Positions 1-7,935 of a DNA stretch of 8,789 nucleotides are shown here, piece after piece; positions within the stretch are counted from its first letter, which is position 1; the number at the start of each line of letters is the position of its first letter. The stretch is from Candidatus Poribacteria bacterium (lineage in GTDB: Bacteria > Poribacteria > WGA-4E > UBA9662). Position numbers and translations under genes: made by a program. Location: NCBI GenBank assembly GCA_002697225.1, contig NZUQ01000093.1:6646-15434 (forward strand). The letters are read 5' to 3'. The notes below the pieces were generated by a model, which did no database searches, was not told the origin of the DNA, and saw nothing but the letters and a program-made list of their open reading frames with translations.

Positions 1-3000
1 AACTACCTGCCTGGGATAGAAATGGTTCATCGCCAGATTATAAATCATTCGTTCAACACTTTGACCTAAACTGACTGAAAGCTTTCTCCTTCTGTAAGTT
101 TGGTTTTCAGGTATTTCCAGAAAGATCGTCTGGTTGCGACTACCAATACCAGATTTAGTATCAGCGTATTCCATACCCCATGGCTGAATGGGAATTTGGC
201 GGCGTATGCCATCTGACATTTTACCTGCCTGTGCTGTAACTTCGACAGTGAGTTGATCTTCAGCGGGAACAACAATGGGATCGAAAATGAAGTCGACGAT
301 ATCTAATGCTTCAATCTGTGTCGACTTCGCATAAGTCTGGTTGTTAACTTTCAAATAAACCGTAATCTGGCCATTGAAGTCAGTCAAGTTATGGATTTGT
401 GTATTGATTCGCAACTGGTCCCCTTCAGTCACGATTGATGGCATTTTCAGATCAAGAAAGAAATCTTTTTTGGTGATGGTAGCGACTTGAATCTGACCAA
501 CCAGCGTATCGACGGAACAACCATGTCCTGTCAATCTCCATTTGGTTGTTTTTTCCGGCATAGGCACCTGTACTATTGCTTTCCCTTGGTCATCGGTTAC
601 AATGGATCCAATCCAGTATCCAGCACCACCAAATTCGTTGCGAATCTGGGGCAATTCTCCCAAAGCTCTAGATTGGCGGCGATCAAACACTAGTCTGTTA
701 GCACGACCCTTAGCCTCTATGGGCTGGCGATACCGATTTCCGAACCCACCGAGCGACGATTCATCCGCTTGAGCAGCATCCCCTTCACGCAAAATGCCAA
801 GTCGTTTATACGATTCCACACGCGACAGTGTTCTACCCGATGTTGAGGGCATTTTTCCCATTTCTCCAAGTATCTCTTCCTTTTCCTTATCAGCTTCAAG
901 TCGTTTTCTTTCCTTCTCGAGTTCCTTGATTACCGGACGGGTTAAGGAATCATAACGAAACCTACAACTGGAAACAGCACGCATAGCGGTTTCACGCCGT
1001 ATGCCAGCTTGAAAGAAATCTATAATTGGCATCAACTTATTAGGAAAAAGGGAAAAAACAGCTTCCTCAACAAGTGCTAATGAAAATTCAGCTTGCACCG
1101 GTTTGCCAAGCTGATCCGTCGCCATAATCGCTATCTCAGCCACGTTACCCGGTGCATAGATGGGTATTGGATCAAAACCACCTTCCTGACGGCGCATGGA
1201 AACCTTCAACTGACGTTCAACAGTAAACTCCTTTTGTGTTGACAACAATTGTCGTTGATCAATTGCAGCAACCGACAAGTAGAAATTTGGGAAGTATGGG
1301 TGACCAATCCGAAGATGGATAGGATTCCTACCAGATTTCAGCAACAAAATCTGGTAGGAAATCACTGCATCGCCTTCAAAAGTAATCAGAGCCAAAGTTT
1401 CCTCTAACCGAGAATGGATGTGTATCGTTTCCTCAGCACCTACCTGCGTTGTCAACCGATCAGCGAAGATACGAAGCTTGACCTGATCGGTATCATCAGA
1501 TACGGTTACCCTTCCAGTGCCAACAACTGGTTGATCAAATCGATCAGTACCTCTAACCCGAATCAAGTAATTTCCACCTTGAGTCAGCATCAACCGGATT
1601 TTACTTTTGCCTGTTTGTTGATCTGTTTCAATTTTTAGTGTTTCGATTAACACTGTTGCTGATTGATGAGCCATTTCCACCCATGGGATTTTGGACAGTA
1701 CTGGAGGGGTTGGCGAATCAGTTTTTCGTAGCACGTCAACTTCCAACAATTGTCCCACTGGATTACCATTAGCACCTAGAGTGGTTACTGTCACCTCTAG
1801 CGGTTCTCCAGACAGTGAAACCTCGGTCGATGGTGAAATTTGGATTGAAAATCCAAGTTGCGCCAGAAAGACTGACGTAGCAACACTCACATTTTCGCCC
1901 TCAATTGTCCCATTGAAATTGAGTGTTGAGCCTGGTACCTGAAGCGAGGTATCGAAAGTAATCTTGAGCTGACCCTGATCATCAGTAGGCTCAGTAAAGG
2001 TTTGACCATCCGGCAAAACATAACGTATTAATGCTCCTTTTACCGGTTGACCATAATAATAATTCGCGGTAAAAGTCGCTTCCAATGTTTGGTGACGAAA
2101 ATATACTTGACGTGGAAAATCGAGAGTTAATTGAATTTTTTCGGTTTGAAACTGCTGTACCTCGAAATTGCCGTTGAAGACTTGGGTCCGCTTCTGATCG
2201 GCTTTAATTTCAGCGGCGATAATCCGATAGCCTCCAACATTGGCGTTCTGGTCAAGCATCATCTGAGCAGTAAATGTCCCAAACTCGGAAAGCATGACTT
2301 CTTCCTCATGCAGGGATCGACCCCGTGCATCAATAATGCTTAGTCTATACATTGCATCTTGATCAATGACATAAGAGCCACGCTGAACACGGCGGACGAT
2401 TCCTCGAATCGAGACCCTATCACCAGGATGGTAGGCAGGACGATCAGTGTAAATATAGCCCCGTGGAGTCAGTCCTTTACTAAACTGTAACCCAACGAGA
2501 TCAAGCCGGTCAGACGCAACATTACCATCCTTGATTACGAAAACACTGGCCGAATCGCTTGATTTTAGCCGATCGTGCTTCTGCTGAAAAACACCATCTA
2601 CACCTGTCTTTCCTTCCAAAATAATACTTTCACCATCACTGACAATGACTGTCGCTTCTGATACCATGCTATGATTGACAATATCCTGAGCGAAAACCAG
2701 TACTTCACTGCGCGAAGCCTTAATAATAGCTTCAATGTTACTACGAATTACTATGGTTGTTGATTCAAGGTCTGCGTCACTCACCTGTACAGCATAAACA
2801 CCTGAACCCTGAATTGGAATCTCGATGTCTTGTTCAATCGGTTTGTACTTTTCATAATCCGAGATAGAATGCTCCCACATTTGGTTAGGGGCAATTAACG
2901 CTAGATCGAGCTCCTCAATCCCTTTGATGCTGTGCATTTTTCGCCAATAGGCTTCCAAGTCAATTTTGTAGAGGTTAACTTCCAGCTTCTTAATATTGCG

Positions 3001-4626
3001 AAGGGAAAGATGGATTTTCGCCGGTTCGTTTGTGCGAAAGGTTCGTTCAGTGGTCAATTTTAGCTGTTTTTCACTCATCTGTCGGATCCGGGTTTTGGCC
3101 TGATCTTGCCACTCCCCCCAAGTCAACTTTCGGTAAGACTCCAGTGCCTTTTCAAGCTCTCCCAACTTTTGTTCGTACACTTGGCCAATCTGAAAAAGGG
3201 CAAATGACGATTCTTCCGTATTCGGATATTTGCTGACCAATTTTTCCCATTCCACAATAGCTGATTGGTAATCGACCACTGCTCCTTGATTTTTCTCAGC
3301 TTGATGAACACGCATTTGACCGTAAATAACCAGTATCTGTCGTATGCGTGAATCAAGGGGATGATCCTTTTCAAATTGCTTAAATGACTCAATTGTATCG
3401 TCGTACGCCTTATCGGTTAGCAAACTGATGCCGATTTGGAATTCAGCATCTATGATCCGGCTTTGAGCTCCCGTCCACTTTGGACCGTTGGGAAAATTGG
3501 TCAGATACTGCTTCCACGTTCGGATTGCTTCTGCATATTTCTTTTGACCAAATTGAAGTTCAGCAATGTAGAAAGTTGACGACATCTTTTGATCTAAGAC
3601 AGCCAAATCTTCCGATGCAATTACCAGAAAATCCTGATAAGCAGAAATGGCGTTTTCAGTTTGCTGACGAATCCGATAGCTTTCTGCAACTTCAAACATT
3701 AACTGCTTTGATCTCGGATCTTCTGAGTAAGCACTCACGAAATCTTCCGCAGCTTTGACACCCAACACTAATTCTTGATCAGTTTCCGGTTTAGGAAAAT
3801 GGAAGGCGCGCGTTAGGAGAAATCTGGCATCTCTGATCAAATCGATGTATTTCTCTGATTCTACCCCTGACAACAACTCCAACAAATCCACAATACCTAA
3901 CCGAGCAGATTGATGCTGATTCTGGGCGATTTTACATTCCGAAAGATGATACTTAGCTTGATAGAATCTCTGACCAGAATCGGCATCAAACCGGGTTAGA
4001 TAAGCTTGATAATCCTTGATTGCCCGTGAGAAATCCCCGGCCAATTGCATCATCCGCCCTAAACGGTAAGTTAATTCATCTTTCAAATCATCACTAATTT
4101 CTAACTCCAAAGCATGTTGGTAAAGATTGTGGGCCTTCCCATAATTTGGTGGAGGAGCATCCAGATCGTTCTCATCAGGCTTACGTGAAACCTTTTCGGC
4201 CAAATCAATATATACTTTCGCAATATTCGACTTCCGTTTCGACGATAGTAAGCGTTCCACCTCAATATTGTAGATGGCCTCGGCTGAAGAAAAATCTTTG
4301 AGATCGAAATAACACTTAGCCTGTAGAAACGTCGTTTTCCGTAACCAAATTGAATCTGGATAGTTACTCACCAATTGTTGACAGGCATTAATCGACCGTT
4401 GAAAATCCCTCGTGTGAAATGAAGCCAGCGCTTTGAGATAAATCAGGAAATCGTTTTTTTGGTTAGCCGTTTTGAGTAGATCATCAACCTGATTGATAGC
4501 TTGATTAAATTTTTTCGATTGGAGAGATGCCTTGATAGCATCAATAGATTCCTCTGTCCCTATTTCCGCCCAAACATCAAGGGCCATAACAAAAACAAGC
4601 AACAAAAGACTTGTTCGGTTGAGCAT
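1..4626 (-). CDS. Secreted TPR-repeat plus alpha-2-macroglobulin family protein (C-terminus beyond the left edge)
   Basis: One open frame of 1542 codons enters from the ATG at 4626 and is still open at base 1. The start is set by GGAGGA (4633-4638) six bases upstream. Residues 1-20 form a Sec signal peptide (MLNRT, then a Leu/Val-rich core, cleavage likely after VWA); no lipobox Cys is present, unlike E. coli YfhM. Residues about 30-515 are helical TPR-like repeats of the YbgF/tol-pal sort (for example AISAYQDFL, YAEAIRTWKQYL, LEKALESYRKL). From about 520 beta-rich macroglobulin domains follow, including the hallmark RGYIYTDRPAYHPGD at 722-736. ALVEEAVFSLF near 1184 precedes a charged coil (1233-1257). 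The A2M domain starts near GYWIGS (W1338), with TKWRLTGHG near 1360 and LDLKMPSIVTEGD near 1390. The family traps proteases or acts in the periplasm; the role here is not shown. The gene lies 50 bases after an oxygenase gene and probably shares its transcript. Confidence 0.9.
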   Translation of the reverse strand, partial: MLNRTSLLLLVFVMALDVWAEIGTEESIDAIKASLQSKKFNQAINQVDDLLKTANQKNDFLIYLKALASFHTRDFQRSINACQQLVSNYPDSIWLRKTTFLQAKCYFDLKDFSSAEAIYNIEVERLLSSKRKSNIAKVYIDLAEKVSRKPDENDLDAPPPNYGKAHNLYQHALELEISDDLKDELTYRLGRMMQLAGDFSRAIKDYQAYLTRFDADSGQRFYQAKYHLSECKIAQNQHQSARLGIVDLLELLSGVESEKYIDLIRDARFLLTRAFHFPKPETDQELVLGVKAAEDFVSAYSEDPRSKQLMFEVAESYRIRQQTENAISAYQDFLVIASEDLAVLDQKMSSTFYIAELQFGQKKYAEAIRTWKQYLTNFPNGPKWTGAQSRIIDAEFQIGISLLTDKAYDDTIESFKQFEKDHPLDSRIRQILVIYGQMRVHQAEKNQGAVVDYQSAIVEWEKLVSKYPNTEESSFALFQIGQVYEQKLGELEKALESYRKLTWGEWQDQAKTRIRQMSEKQLKLTTERTFRTNEPAKIHLSLRNIKKLEVNLYKIDLEAYWRKMHSIKGIEELDLALIAPNQMWEHSISDYEKYKPIEQDIEIPIQGSGVYAVQVSDADLESTTIVIRSNIEAIIKASRSEVLVFAQDIVNHSMVSEATVIVSDGESIILEGKTGVDGVFQQKHDRLKSSDSASVFVIKDGNVASDRLDLVGLQFSKGLTPRGYIYTDRPAYHPGDRVSIRGIVRRVQRGSYVIDQDAMYRLSIIDARGRSLHEEEVMLSEFGTFTAQMMLDQNANVGGYRIIAAEIKADQKRTQVFNGNFEVQQFQTEKIQLTLDFPRQVYFRHQTLEATFTANYYYGQPVKGALIRYVLPDGQTFTEPTDDQGQLKITFDTSLQVPGSTLNFNGTIEGENVSVATSVFLAQLGFSIQISPSTEVSLSGEPLEVTVTTLGANGNPVGQLLEVDVLRKTDSPTPPVLSKIPWVEMAHQSATVLIETLKIETDQQTGKSKIRLMLTQGGNYLIRVRGTDRFDQPVVGTGRVTVSDDTDQVKLRIFADRLTTQVGAEETIHIHSRLEETLALITFEGDAVISYQILLLKSGRNPIHLRIGHPYFPNFYLSVAAIDQRQLLSTQKEFTVERQLKVSMRRQEGGFDPIPIYAPGNVAEIAIMATDQLGKPVQAEFSLALVEEAVFSLFPNKLMPIIDFFQAGIRRETAMRAVSSCRFRYDSLTRPVIKELEKERKRLEADKEKEEILGEMGKMPSTSGRTLSRVESYKRLGILREGDAAQADESSLGGFGNRYRQPIEAKGRANRLVFDRRQSRALGELPQIRNEFGGAGYWIGSIVTDDQGKAIVQVPMPEKTTKWRLTGHGCSVDTLVGQIQVATITKKDFFLDLKMPSIVTEGDQLRINTQIHNLTDFNGQITVYLKVNNQTYAKSTQIEALDIVDFIFDPIVVPAEDQLTVEVTAQAGKMSDGIRRQIPIQPWGMEYADTKSGIGSRNQTIFLEIPENQTYRRRKLSVSLGQSVERMIYNLAMNHFYPRQVV

Positions 4627-4676
4627 CAGGATTCCTCCGATGTAAGTCTGTGGCTAAGCAGGAAGGTATGTTTTTA

Positions 4677-5534
4677 TCAACATTCGGCGTTTGTACCTTC
4701 ACTTCCGAAGATCTCAAGCCTCGCTTCAGTAGTAATGGTGTCCGCGCAAGCAGGGCGATAGTGAAACTGTAGGGCACGCCGTTGGCTCCGTGAGAAGTTA
4801 GCTGGTGTACCATGGTGCATCAACCCATGAAAAAAAAGACATCCCCCTGGCTCCAAAGGAACCAGAGTATCGTTTTCTCCACTAACGTCAGTATCACAGA
4901 TCTGCCAATCTCTCCTCTTGAAGTGTATCATCGGTTCTTTATGTGAACCAGGAACAATGTGCATACATCCATTTTCAGACGTGGCTTGATCAAGGGCAAT
5001 CCAAACACCAATCACTGTTGTTCCCAAAGGATAGTTGAAATAAGCACAGTCTTGATGCCACGGTTTCTCGGAGCCAAAATCACTCGGTTTTAGCAAAGCC
5101 ATGTCCTGCAAATGAAGTGGTTCATCATCCATAAAACGGGCTAACACTTGCAAAAGATCTTGATTATAAAACATAGAGTTTAGGTGAGAATCGCAATCAA
5201 CAAACCCATGAATCTTTCGAGCAGCCTTACGCTTTTCTAATCCCGACAGTTCTGCGAGATACTTATGTAACTTGGGTTCAATTTGTACTCCCTTGAAATC
5301 CGGATACTTACCATCAATTAAATCATAAATAGATTGTTGTGCTAACTCTATATCGCTCTGATCGAAGGCATCGTGAACTACTAAATATCCATGATCGTGG
5401 AAGAACTGTAGATCAGTATCAGTAACATTACCGAATCCACCTTCAATTGATTTTGAAATTTTATTGTAATGATACAATTTCGGCGGATACGCTACCTCTT
5501 TCAGAGACTGAATAAAACCTTTATCCCAATTCAT
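4677..5534 (-). CDS. Phytanoyl-CoA dioxygenase (PhyH) family Fe(II)/2-oxoglutarate oxygenase, 285 aa
   Basis: The protein begins MNWDKGFIQ. The domain opens with LQFFHDHGYLVVHDAF (residues 42-57). The iron-binding facial triad is visible: H160 and D162 in WHQDCAYF, and distal H241 in LMHHGTPAN. R252, eleven residues after the distal His, matches the 2-oxoglutarate-binding Arg (the same offset as H264/R275 of human PHYH). WIALDQATSENGCMHIVPGSH (176-198, see N188 and the PGSH) is the typical core strand pair. The family hydroxylates small molecules using O2 and 2-oxoglutarate; substrates vary widely and cannot be read here. No signal peptide is present, so it should be cytosolic. The reading frame extends upstream to a TTG at 5591 and an ATG at 5573, but only the ATG at 5534 has a near-perfect ribosome site. 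It is the first gene of a likely two-gene unit with the macroglobulin-like gene, and is divergent from another PhyH gene. Confidence 0.9.
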   Translation of the reverse strand: MNWDKGFIQSLKEVAYPPKLYHYNKISKSIEGGFGNVTDTDLQFFHDHGYLVVHDAFDQSDIELAQQSIYDLIDGKYPDFKGVQIEPKLHKYLAELSGLEKRKAARKIHGFVDCDSHLNSMFYNQDLLQVLARFMDDEPLHLQDMALLKPSDFGSEKPWHQDCAYFNYPLGTTVIGVWIALDQATSENGCMHIVPGSHKEPMIHFKRRDWQICDTDVSGENDTLVPLEPGGCLFFHGLMHHGTPANFSRSQRRALQFHYRPACADTITTEARLEIFGSEGTNAEC

Positions 5535-5541
5535 GTTATAT

Positions 5542-5548
5542 ACCTCCT
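5542..5548 (-). promoter_or_regulatory. Ribosome binding site that decides the PhyH start
   Basis: On the minus strand the sequence reads AGGAGGT, seven bases before the ATG at 5534. The longer in-frame alternatives (ATG at 5573, TTG at 5591) have at best a weak GGAAG upstream. This fixes the protein at 285 residues rather than 298 or 304. Confidence 0.85.
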
Positions 5549-5639
5549 CTTTCGCAGACTCACGTTCTTCCATCTTCCGTTGATTCTCCAAATGTCGTTG
5601 CTTCCGATTCTCGTCATTCTATAGCAGATTGGATTTCAG

Positions 5640-5668
5640 ATTCTAACATGGAGAACTCGGCATGTCAA
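5640..5668 (-). promoter_or_regulatory. Sigma70-type promoter for the PhyH and macroglobulin-like genes
   Basis: The minus strand carries TTGACA (5663-5668), a 17-base spacer and TAGAAT (5640-5645): a perfect -35 and a 5/6 match -10. Transcription would start near 5633, leaving a leader of about 100 bases before the ATG at 5534. No other promoter of this quality is seen on this strand between the two divergent genes. Confidence 0.65.
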
Positions 5669-5754
5669 CGATGGAGATAATAAACAAAATCAGGATAATA
5701 AAAACGCATATTCCAATTTTTTGGTTAGGTCCCTGATTACATCCACTGGCCATA

Positions 5755-5783
5755 TGGACTCATAAGAGTAAGTAGGATATAAT
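5755..5783 (+). promoter_or_regulatory. Candidate promoter for the plus-strand PhyH and dehydrogenase genes
   Basis: TGGACT (5755-5760; 4/6 match to the -35) is followed after exactly 17 bases by a perfect TATAAT (5778-5783). The start site would be near 5790, giving a leader of about 180 bases. In such AT-rich DNA a TATAAT can arise by chance, so support is moderate. A later pair, TTGCAA (5873) with TATATT (5911), has an unusable spacing. Confidence 0.35.
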
Positions 5784-5960
5784 ATTTGATTGTACTCAAT
5801 ATATCCCCTGAATTTAGATAGATTATAGTTAATATTCAGCTAATTCGGCTTTGATACGTCTACAATAGAAACTTGCAACAATTAACAGATGACTAACTTA
5901 GAAAAACCTATATATTAAACTTGCTCATCAGCACAGATAAAACTTAGACATCACTAAATA

Positions 5961-5965
5961 GGAGG
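5961..5965 (+). promoter_or_regulatory. Closely spaced ribosome binding site for the plus-strand PhyH gene
   Basis: GGAGG lies only three bases before the ATG at 5969, closer than the usual 5-9. No other in-frame start with a better site precedes the PhyH domain, and the N-terminus fits the family, so the start is kept. The spacing may lower translation. Confidence 0.6.
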
Positions 5966-5968
5966 AAA

Positions 5969-6760
5969 ATGAAACCCACTATCCAGATTTCCGATCAGCA
6001 GAAGCTACAGTTTAAGACAGACGGATATTTTGTCCTGGAAAACGTTATCCCTGATCAATTTTTGAACCTGCTTCGTAATCAATGTCAAAGATTTATCGAT
6101 CAAATAGATGTTGAAATGGATCGGCAAGATACTAATGTAATGGGAATTAACCATCGTAACAAACGATATTTCGTCTCGAATTGCTTCCGACAACAACCGA
6201 AACTCCGTCAATTTTTATTTAGTGAAATGATGGCTGAGATCTGTCGTGCCACGCTAGGCGAAAATGTATACCTTTTTTGGGAACAGTACGTAGTAAAAGG
6301 CGCAAAGGAAGGAATGGCGTTTAGCTGGCATCAAGACTCAGGTTATATTGGTTATCCTGATCATCGCCCCTACTTGACGTGCTGGTGTGCATTAGATGAT
6401 ATGTCAGAAGAAAACGGAACTGTGCATGTGATGCCTTTTTCTCGTGTTGGTATTCGATCATGGGTGCAACATATCCGTGATGAAGGTACAAATGATCTGA
6501 TAGGTTACTTCGGACAGGATCCCGGGGTGCCAGTTATTGTCCCTGCTGGTAGCATTGCCGTGTTTACCAGCATCAATTTTCATTCTAGCGGTACTAACCA
6601 TACTAGTAATCTACGTCGAGCATATCTTGCACAGTATTCAGCCGAACCGCTTTTAAGTCGCGATCAGACGCGGTTGTGGGGTAATGCTGAACCGTTACTC
6701 ATTCATGGTGAAATGGCTGTTGGATCACCTCCACCAAACATACCTTCTAATTTTAAATAA
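5969..6760 (+). CDS. Phytanoyl-CoA dioxygenase (PhyH) family Fe(II)/2-oxoglutarate oxygenase, 263 aa
   Basis: The N-terminus (ISDQQKLQFKTDGYFVLENV, residues 7-26) is the usual opening helix and strand of the family. The iron ligands are H121 and D123 in SWHQDSGYIGYP and distal H205 in NFHSSGTNH. R216 in LRRAYL lies eleven residues further, at the 2-oxoglutarate-binding position. WCALDDMSEENGTVHVMPFS (139-158) is the core strand pair, with MPFS in place of the commoner PGSH. The enzyme should be cytosolic and hydroxylate a small organic substrate, with CO2 and succinate as co-products; the substrate is unknown. It is clearly different from the divergent PhyH protein outside the motifs, so the two probably have different substrates. 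A dehydrogenase gene follows after 84 bases on the same strand, suggesting sequential oxidation of one compound, which is inference. Confidence 0.9.
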   Translation: MKPTIQISDQQKLQFKTDGYFVLENVIPDQFLNLLRNQCQRFIDQIDVEMDRQDTNVMGINHRNKRYFVSNCFRQQPKLRQFLFSEMMAEICRATLGENVYLFWEQYVVKGAKEGMAFSWHQDSGYIGYPDHRPYLTCWCALDDMSEENGTVHVMPFSRVGIRSWVQHIRDEGTNDLIGYFGQDPGVPVIVPAGSIAVFTSINFHSSGTNHTSNLRRAYLAQYSAEPLLSRDQTRLWGNAEPLLIHGEMAVGSPPPNIPSNFK

Positions 6761-6812
6761 TAATATCAAGATCAAAATTAATTAGTGAGAATAAATTAAA
6801 CTAGACGCAGCT

Positions 6813-6830
6813 TTATGAAATGATTCATAA
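6813..6830. repeat. Perfect 7-bp inverted repeat upstream of the dehydrogenase gene
   Basis: TTATGAA (6813-6819) and TTCATAA (6824-6830) are perfect inverted copies separated by four bases. They lie just before the dehydrogenase ribosome site (AAGGA, 6834-6838). The stem is AT-rich and lacks a following T-run, so it is not an intrinsic terminator. It could be an operator-sized palindrome or a weak RNA hairpin near the ribosome site. Confidence 0.5.
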
Positions 6831-6844
6831 CTGAAGGAAAAATT

Positions 6845-7834
6845 ATGCTTGGTGTTCAAATGTTGGGGAATGAAAAAGTTGCGGTCAAAGATTATCCGGA
6901 ACCGATACAAAACCAAGGTGAAATTTTAATTCAGATCAAAGCCTCAGGAATCTGTGGCAGCGAAATGCACGGCTACCGGAATCATACTTCTCAACCATTC
7001 AACGGTGGGCATGAAATGGCAGGGATTGTTATCGATGCCGGAAATTCAACACGGTTCAAAGTTGGAGATCATCTTGGCGTTCATGCTGTTTGGGGTTGTG
7101 GAGATTGCCGATGGTGTAATGTCGGGAAATATACCTTTTGCGATGATCGGTCAACTTGTCCCGGAACACACGCAGAACGAATTTCGGTACCAGAACATAC
7201 CTGCCTCAAATTACCGAAGGATATCCCTTTTGATGTTGGAGTTCTTCTAACCGGAGACGGTTTGGGTGTTCCATACCATGTTAGCCAACGGCTAAACACC
7301 AATAAAGGAGATATTGTTTGTATTATCGGTGCAGGCCCAATTGGTCTTGGTAACGCAATGATTCAATCTTTTTTTGGTGCGGAGGTCGTTATTATCGACA
7401 TTAATCCGTATCGCCTCTCTTTAGCGAAAAAGTTTGGAATAATACACACTATCAACTCACAAGAAATCGATCCCCTAGAAGCAATATCAGAAATTACCCA
7501 AGGGATGCTAGCAAATAAGTGCATTGAAGCTGTTGGACGTCCTGAGACACTCAAGTTAGCGCTGAAACTGGTGGGGAAGGCCGGAACAGTCATGGCTATT
7601 GGTGAGCAGGGAGACGTACCGATCAACCTCAGTGGTGATTTGATTCGCCGAGATATTACTTTGATGGGAAGCTGGTTCTATCATTACTCAGAATACCCTT
7701 CTATGATTGATCTATATCGGTGTGAATTACCAATTAACCAAATAATTACGGACCATTTCCCACTCCTTGAAGCTCAGACAGCTTTCAGTAAATTTGCTCA
7801 TGGGCAAGCGGGGAAAGTTATACTAGAACCTTAA
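6845..7834 (+). CDS. Zinc-dependent medium-chain alcohol/polyol dehydrogenase, 329 aa
   Basis: This is an MDR-superfamily enzyme related to threonine, sorbitol and other polyol dehydrogenases; it would oxidise a secondary alcohol to a ketone with NAD+. Catalytic zinc ligands are seen as C37 (SGICGSEMHGY) and H56-E57 (GGHEMAG). The structural zinc lobe has its four cysteines at C85, C88, C91 and C99. The Rossmann motif IGAGPIGLG spans 161-169, and D185 ends the second strand (VVIIDIN), which favours NAD over NADP. The C-terminal GKVILEP is typical. Length is slightly below the common 340-350. The ATG at 6845 has AAGGA six bases upstream. It follows a PhyH oxygenase on the same strand, and no terminator lies between them. 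No true substrate can be assigned; the call to family is firm, the reaction is inferred. Confidence 0.92.
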   Translation: MLGVQMLGNEKVAVKDYPEPIQNQGEILIQIKASGICGSEMHGYRNHTSQPFNGGHEMAGIVIDAGNSTRFKVGDHLGVHAVWGCGDCRWCNVGKYTFCDDRSTCPGTHAERISVPEHTCLKLPKDIPFDVGVLLTGDGLGVPYHVSQRLNTNKGDIVCIIGAGPIGLGNAMIQSFFGAEVVIIDINPYRLSLAKKFGIIHTINSQEIDPLEAISEITQGMLANKCIEAVGRPETLKLALKLVGKAGTVMAIGEQGDVPINLSGDLIRRDITLMGSWFYHYSEYPSMIDLYRCELPINQIITDHFPLLEAQTAFSKFAHGQAGKVILEP

Positions 7835-7903
7835 GACAGTTGTTTCCCTTACCAACCAAAATGATTCCACATAATCTGGCAGTTTACTCATTGTAATTAA
7901 CAC

Positions 7904-7932
7904 TTGACATCACCCTAGCGGGGGGTTAGGAT
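7904..7932 (+). promoter_or_regulatory. Promoter of the metal-efflux operon
   Basis: TTGACA (7904-7909) is a perfect -35; exactly 17 bases later TAGGAT (7927-7932) matches the -10 at 4/6 positions. GATAAT (7933-7938) is a stronger -10 by sequence, but would need a 23-base spacer. The spacer contains a C-tract, a G-tract and a palindrome, the layout seen in promoters repressed by CsoR-family regulators. Confidence 0.6.
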
Positions 7933-7935
7933 GAT
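7909..7935. promoter_or_regulatory. Probable CsoR-type operator (palindrome around a G-tract)
   Basis: ATCACCCTA (7909-7917) and TAGGATGAT (7927-7935) are inverted copies matching at 8 of 9 positions, separated by nine bases that include six consecutive G (7920-7925). CsoR/RcnR-family operators are typically AT-rich inverted repeats flanking a short G/C tract, placed over the -35 to -10 spacer, as here. It lies directly before a CsoR-family gene, as expected for autoregulation. Binding is inferred. Confidence 0.6.

Larger units (their letters stand above)
5535..5968. other. Divergent AT-rich intergenic region, 434 bases, no gene seen
   Basis: This lies between the starts of the two divergent PhyH genes. 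It holds the minus-strand promoter and leader at 5535-5668, and about 300 strongly AT-rich bases (5669-5968) upstream of the plus-strand gene, including a candidate plus-strand promoter. No open frame with a ribosome site, no tRNA and no convincing intrinsic terminator is visible. The only inverted repeat noted is CTGAAT/ATTCAG (5808-5813 and 5834-5839), too short and widely spaced to interpret. Regulatory sites shared by the two transcription units would be expected here. Confidence 0.7.

Noticed and set aside
3480..3758. Plus-strand open frame of 92 codons, and similar ones at 1414-1638, 1691-1942 and 4501-4761.
   Set aside because: They lie antisense to well-supported minus-strand proteins, lack domain features, and are explained by the opposite-strand coding sequence.
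5535..5591. N-terminal extension of the minus-strand PhyH protein by 19 residues from a TTG at 5591 (or 13 from an ATG at 5573).
   Set aside because: The AGGAGGT site fits only the ATG at 5534, and the extra residues are charged and not part of the PhyH domain.
5808..5839. Inverted repeat CTGAAT/ATTCAG as a terminator or operator.
   Set aside because: Arms are only six bases, the loop is 20 bases, and there is no T-run or clear link to a start.
7835..7903. Terminator after the dehydrogenase gene.
   Set aside because: Only a four-base GTTG/CAAC pair is found, with no stable stem or T-run.
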